A DNA stretch of 33,629 nucleotides from Myxococcota bacterium (GTDB lineage Bacteria > Myxococcota_A > UBA9160 > UBA4427): contig JANQEL010000212.1 in assembly GCA_028278345.1 (NCBI GenBank), positions 1-33,629 of the forward strand. Reading direction: 5' to 3'. A program made the translations under genes and the position numbers. Shown piece after piece: positions 32,023 through 33,629 of this stretch. The notes under the pieces were generated by a model. That model was given only the letters and a program-made list of their open reading frames with translations, was not told the DNA's origin and searched no databases. Positions within the stretch are counted from its first letter, which is position 1. Every line of letters begins with the position of its first letter.

Positions 32023-33486
32023 GTGGCACAACAACGCGGTTATCGGCCCGAGACGATCCACTCGCGTCTGGGAGAAGAGTTCTTCGACGAGGTCGAGGCT
32101 GCGCGCTTCCCGAAACACGAGCTGCGCTATCGCAACGATCGCTGGGCGGCGCGGGTCGGTCTCGGCGATCTCGACGACGCGAAATGGCTCGACCACTTCG
32201 GTCGCTTCGAACCGTTGGTAGACGGCTTCAGTACACCTCTCTCGCTCCGCTATCACGGCCACCAGTTTCGCAACTACAACCCCGAGATCGGCGACGGACG
32301 CGGGTTCCTGTTCGCGCAGCTTCGCGACGCGGAAGACGACCGGTTGCTCGATCTCGCGACCAAGGGAAGTGGACAGACACCGTGGTCGCGCACGGGGGAT
32401 GGTCGGCTCACACTCAAGGGGGGCGTTCGCGAAGTACTCGCGACCGCGATGCTCGAAGCGCTGGGCGTCTACACCTCGAAGTCCTTCAGCCTGGTCGAGA
32501 CGGGGGAAGCGTTGACGCGTGGCGACGAACCTTCTCCGACGCGTTCTTCCGTGTTGGTGCGACTTGGGCATTCGCACATTCGCTTCGGGACCTTCCAGCG
32601 CCAGGCGTTCTTCGAGGCCAACGAGAACCTGCGCAAGCTCGTCGATCATTCGATCGAGCACTACTACCCGCAACTCGACGGGCCGGGGGAGTCGCTGCCC
32701 GTGGCGAACCATCGCGTGGCGTCGCTCTTGCACGAGATCGTTCTCGTGAGCGCCGAACTCGCGGCAAGTTGGATGGTCGCCGGCTTCGTGCACGGCGTGC
32801 TCAACACCGACAATCTCAACATCACGGGGGAGAGCTTCGATTACGGGCCGTATCGCTTCCTTCCGACGCTGGATCCGAGGTTCACGGCGGCGTACTTCGA
32901 TCAGACGGGGTTGTACGCGTACGGACGGCAGCCCGAGGCGGTGGCCTGGAACCTGAACCGGTTGGCGGAAACGTTGTTGGGCATCGAAGAGAAGGATGCG
33001 TTGATCGAAGCCCTCGAAGCTTTCAATCCGGCTTTCAACGCCGCGTATTGTCGACGGACCATCGAGCGGCTCGGGCTCGCGGCACCCTCCCGCGACGGCG
33101 AAACCTGGCAGCTCAACCAGGGAGATGCCGACTTCGCGAACGCCGTCTACGCATTCCTTCACGAAAGCCAGCTCGGCTTCGAGCAGTTCTTCTTCGATTG
33201 GTACGGCGGCGAGGCGAGTGCGGAGCGGGCGGGGCGAAGTCCCTCGGCGGAGAAGTACGAAGGGGAGGTGTTCGACGCGTTTCGAGGTGGACTCGGGAGA
33301 TACGTAATCGCTCAGAACGCAGCCCTCGACCACGCATACTTCGCGCGGTCCGAGCCCTGCACGCTGCTGATCGACGAGATCGAATCCATCTGGGCCGCCA
33401 TCGCGGAGCGTGATGACTGGACGCTCTTCGAGGCGAAGCTCGAGCAGGTCGACGAGATGCGCACCGCCCTCGCGGGTACGCGCTAG
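32023..33486 (+). CDS. selO: Protein adenylyltransferase SelO (YdiU family)
   Basis: SelO is a pseudokinase-fold enzyme that transfers AMP from ATP to Ser, Thr or Tyr of target proteins and is linked to oxidative-stress responses. The 487-residue length is normal for bacteria. The key blocks are present: RYHGHQFRNYNPEIGDGRGFLF, LDLATKGSGQTPWSR (with the active-site Lys), LKGGVREVLATAMLEALGV, GVLNTDNLNITGESFDYGP (metal-binding Asn and Asp). The start is GTG at 32023, preceded closely by AAGGGGAG. There is no sign of the C-terminal Sec or Cys of eukaryotic SelO. Its stop shares CTAG at 33483-33486 with a convergent reading frame at the right edge. Confidence 0.93.
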   Translation: MAQQRGYRPETIHSRLGEEFFDEVEAARFPKHELRYRNDRWAARVGLGDLDDAKWLDHFGRFEPLVDGFSTPLSLRYHGHQFRNYNPEIGDGRGFLFAQLRDAEDDRLLDLATKGSGQTPWSRTGDGRLTLKGGVREVLATAMLEALGVYTSKSFSLVETGEALTRGDEPSPTRSSVLVRLGHSHIRFGTFQRQAFFEANENLRKLVDHSIEHYYPQLDGPGESLPVANHRVASLLHEIVLVSAELAASWMVAGFVHGVLNTDNLNITGESFDYGPYRFLPTLDPRFTAAYFDQTGLYAYGRQPEAVAWNLNRLAETLLGIEEKDALIEALEAFNPAFNAAYCRRTIERLGLAAPSRDGETWQLNQGDADFANAVYAFLHESQLGFEQFFFDWYGGEASAERAGRSPSAEKYEGEVFDAFRGGLGRYVIAQNAALDHAYFARSEPCTLLIDEIESIWAAIAERDDWTLFEAKLEQVDEMRTALAGTR

Positions 33487-33629
33487 TTCACCATCCCCTC
33501 ACAGCAGCTCGGCGGCGCGGGCGGGTTCACGTTCCCGTTCAACACCGGGAAGATCGCGTGGTCGATGCGCTTCAGGTGGCCCCGGCCGCCTGAAGCGCAT
33601 CGATCACGGCCTGGAGTTCGTTCAGGGTG
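33483..33629 (-). pseudogene. C-terminal end of an unidentified minus-strand gene, frame apparently broken
   Basis: Two minus-strand frames are open from the right edge. One ends at 33572 with the helix-like tail NELQAVIDALQAAGAT. The other continues to a stop at 33483-33485 with HAIFPVLNGNVNPPAPPSCC and shares CTAG with the selO stop, as two other convergent gene pairs here do. A single gene whose frame is shifted near 33575-33590, exactly at a long GC hairpin, would explain both. The product is not recognised, and the break could be an assembly error, a true frameshift or two overlapping genes. Confidence 0.35.
33558..33607. repeat. Long inverted repeat at the right edge
   Basis: The arm at 33558-33576 pairs with 33589-33607 over 19 bases with one G-T pair, including the perfect core GATGCGCTTCAGG/CCTGAAGCGCATC. 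The 12-base loop is itself nearly self-complementary (GGCC-CC-GGCC). It lies about 70 bases after the selO stop and may act as a terminator. Confidence 0.7.

Noticed and set aside
1..33629. Mobile elements, integrated phage, CRISPR arrays, tRNA or rRNA genes
   Set aside because: No transposase, integrase, regularly spaced repeats, target-site duplications or cloverleaf-like genes were seen, although tRNA detection by eye is limited.

Overview
The window is GC-rich bacterial chromosomal DNA with dense, mostly well-formed genes. I see no integrase, transposase, CRISPR array, rRNA or tRNA. Several features suggest an aerobic or microaerobic, motile, Gram-negative bacterium from an uncultured deltaproteobacterial-type lineage (Myxococcota- or Binatota-like). 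These are a class I lysyl-tRNA synthetase, an outer-membrane-type DUF5916 protein, a sigma-54 flagellin promoter, a PEP-CTERM protein, EgtB, SelO, and many acyl-CoA dehydrogenases and short-chain dehydrogenases. The lineage is an inference from gene content only.

Region 1 (1-6039) is a mixed housekeeping and stress block: the N-terminal part of a class I LysRS, a 3-hydroxyacyl-CoA-dehydrogenase-like SDR, a beta-carbonic anhydrase, a DUF6624-like protein, an ankyrin-repeat protein, the ergothioneine sulfoxide synthase EgtB and a small DUF1761-like membrane protein. Region 2 (6079-9637) holds a large DUF5916 protein predicted to be exported, then a 400-base intergenic region with a near-consensus sigma-54 promoter, a lone short flagellin gene and three consecutive strong hairpins.

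Region 3 (9668-17372) is the most coherent unit. Eight minus-strand genes run with gaps of at most 8 bases or short overlaps: cupin, acyl-CoA dehydrogenase large subunit, acyl-CoA dehydrogenase small subunit, TetR regulator, then the gamma, delta (ferredoxin), alpha and beta subunits of a four-subunit 2-oxoacid:ferredoxin oxidoreductase. A divergent AMP-dependent acyl-CoA ligase starts 132 bases away. The intergenic region carries two matching palindromes, the probable operators of the embedded TetR regulator. I read this as a regulated catabolic pathway that activates a carboxylic acid to its CoA ester, desaturates it with a two-subunit dehydrogenase, and links a 2-oxoacid intermediate to ferredoxin. 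The substrate is unknown.

Region 4 (17419-28182) contains a glycosyltransferase-like membrane protein with a TPR-like tail, an AttH/CrtC-like protein, an ABC exporter, an SDR with a Thr in place of the catalytic Ser, a DUF169 protein, a second two-subunit acyl-CoA dehydrogenase pair in reversed order, a hotdog thioesterase and a membrane-anchored metallophosphoesterase. Region 5 (28187-33629) contains an apparent SCP2-like/phytanoyl-CoA-dioxygenase fusion, a methyltransferase, a 91-residue PEP-CTERM protein with a clear terminator, a zinc alcohol dehydrogenase, SelO, and at the right edge the tail of a minus-strand gene whose reading frame seems to break at a long hairpin.

The best candidates for something undescribed are the ACAD-TetR-OFOR operon with its twin operators, the acyl-CoA ligase that lacks the A10 lysine, the SCP2-PhyH fusion, and the very small arginine-rich PEP-CTERM protein.
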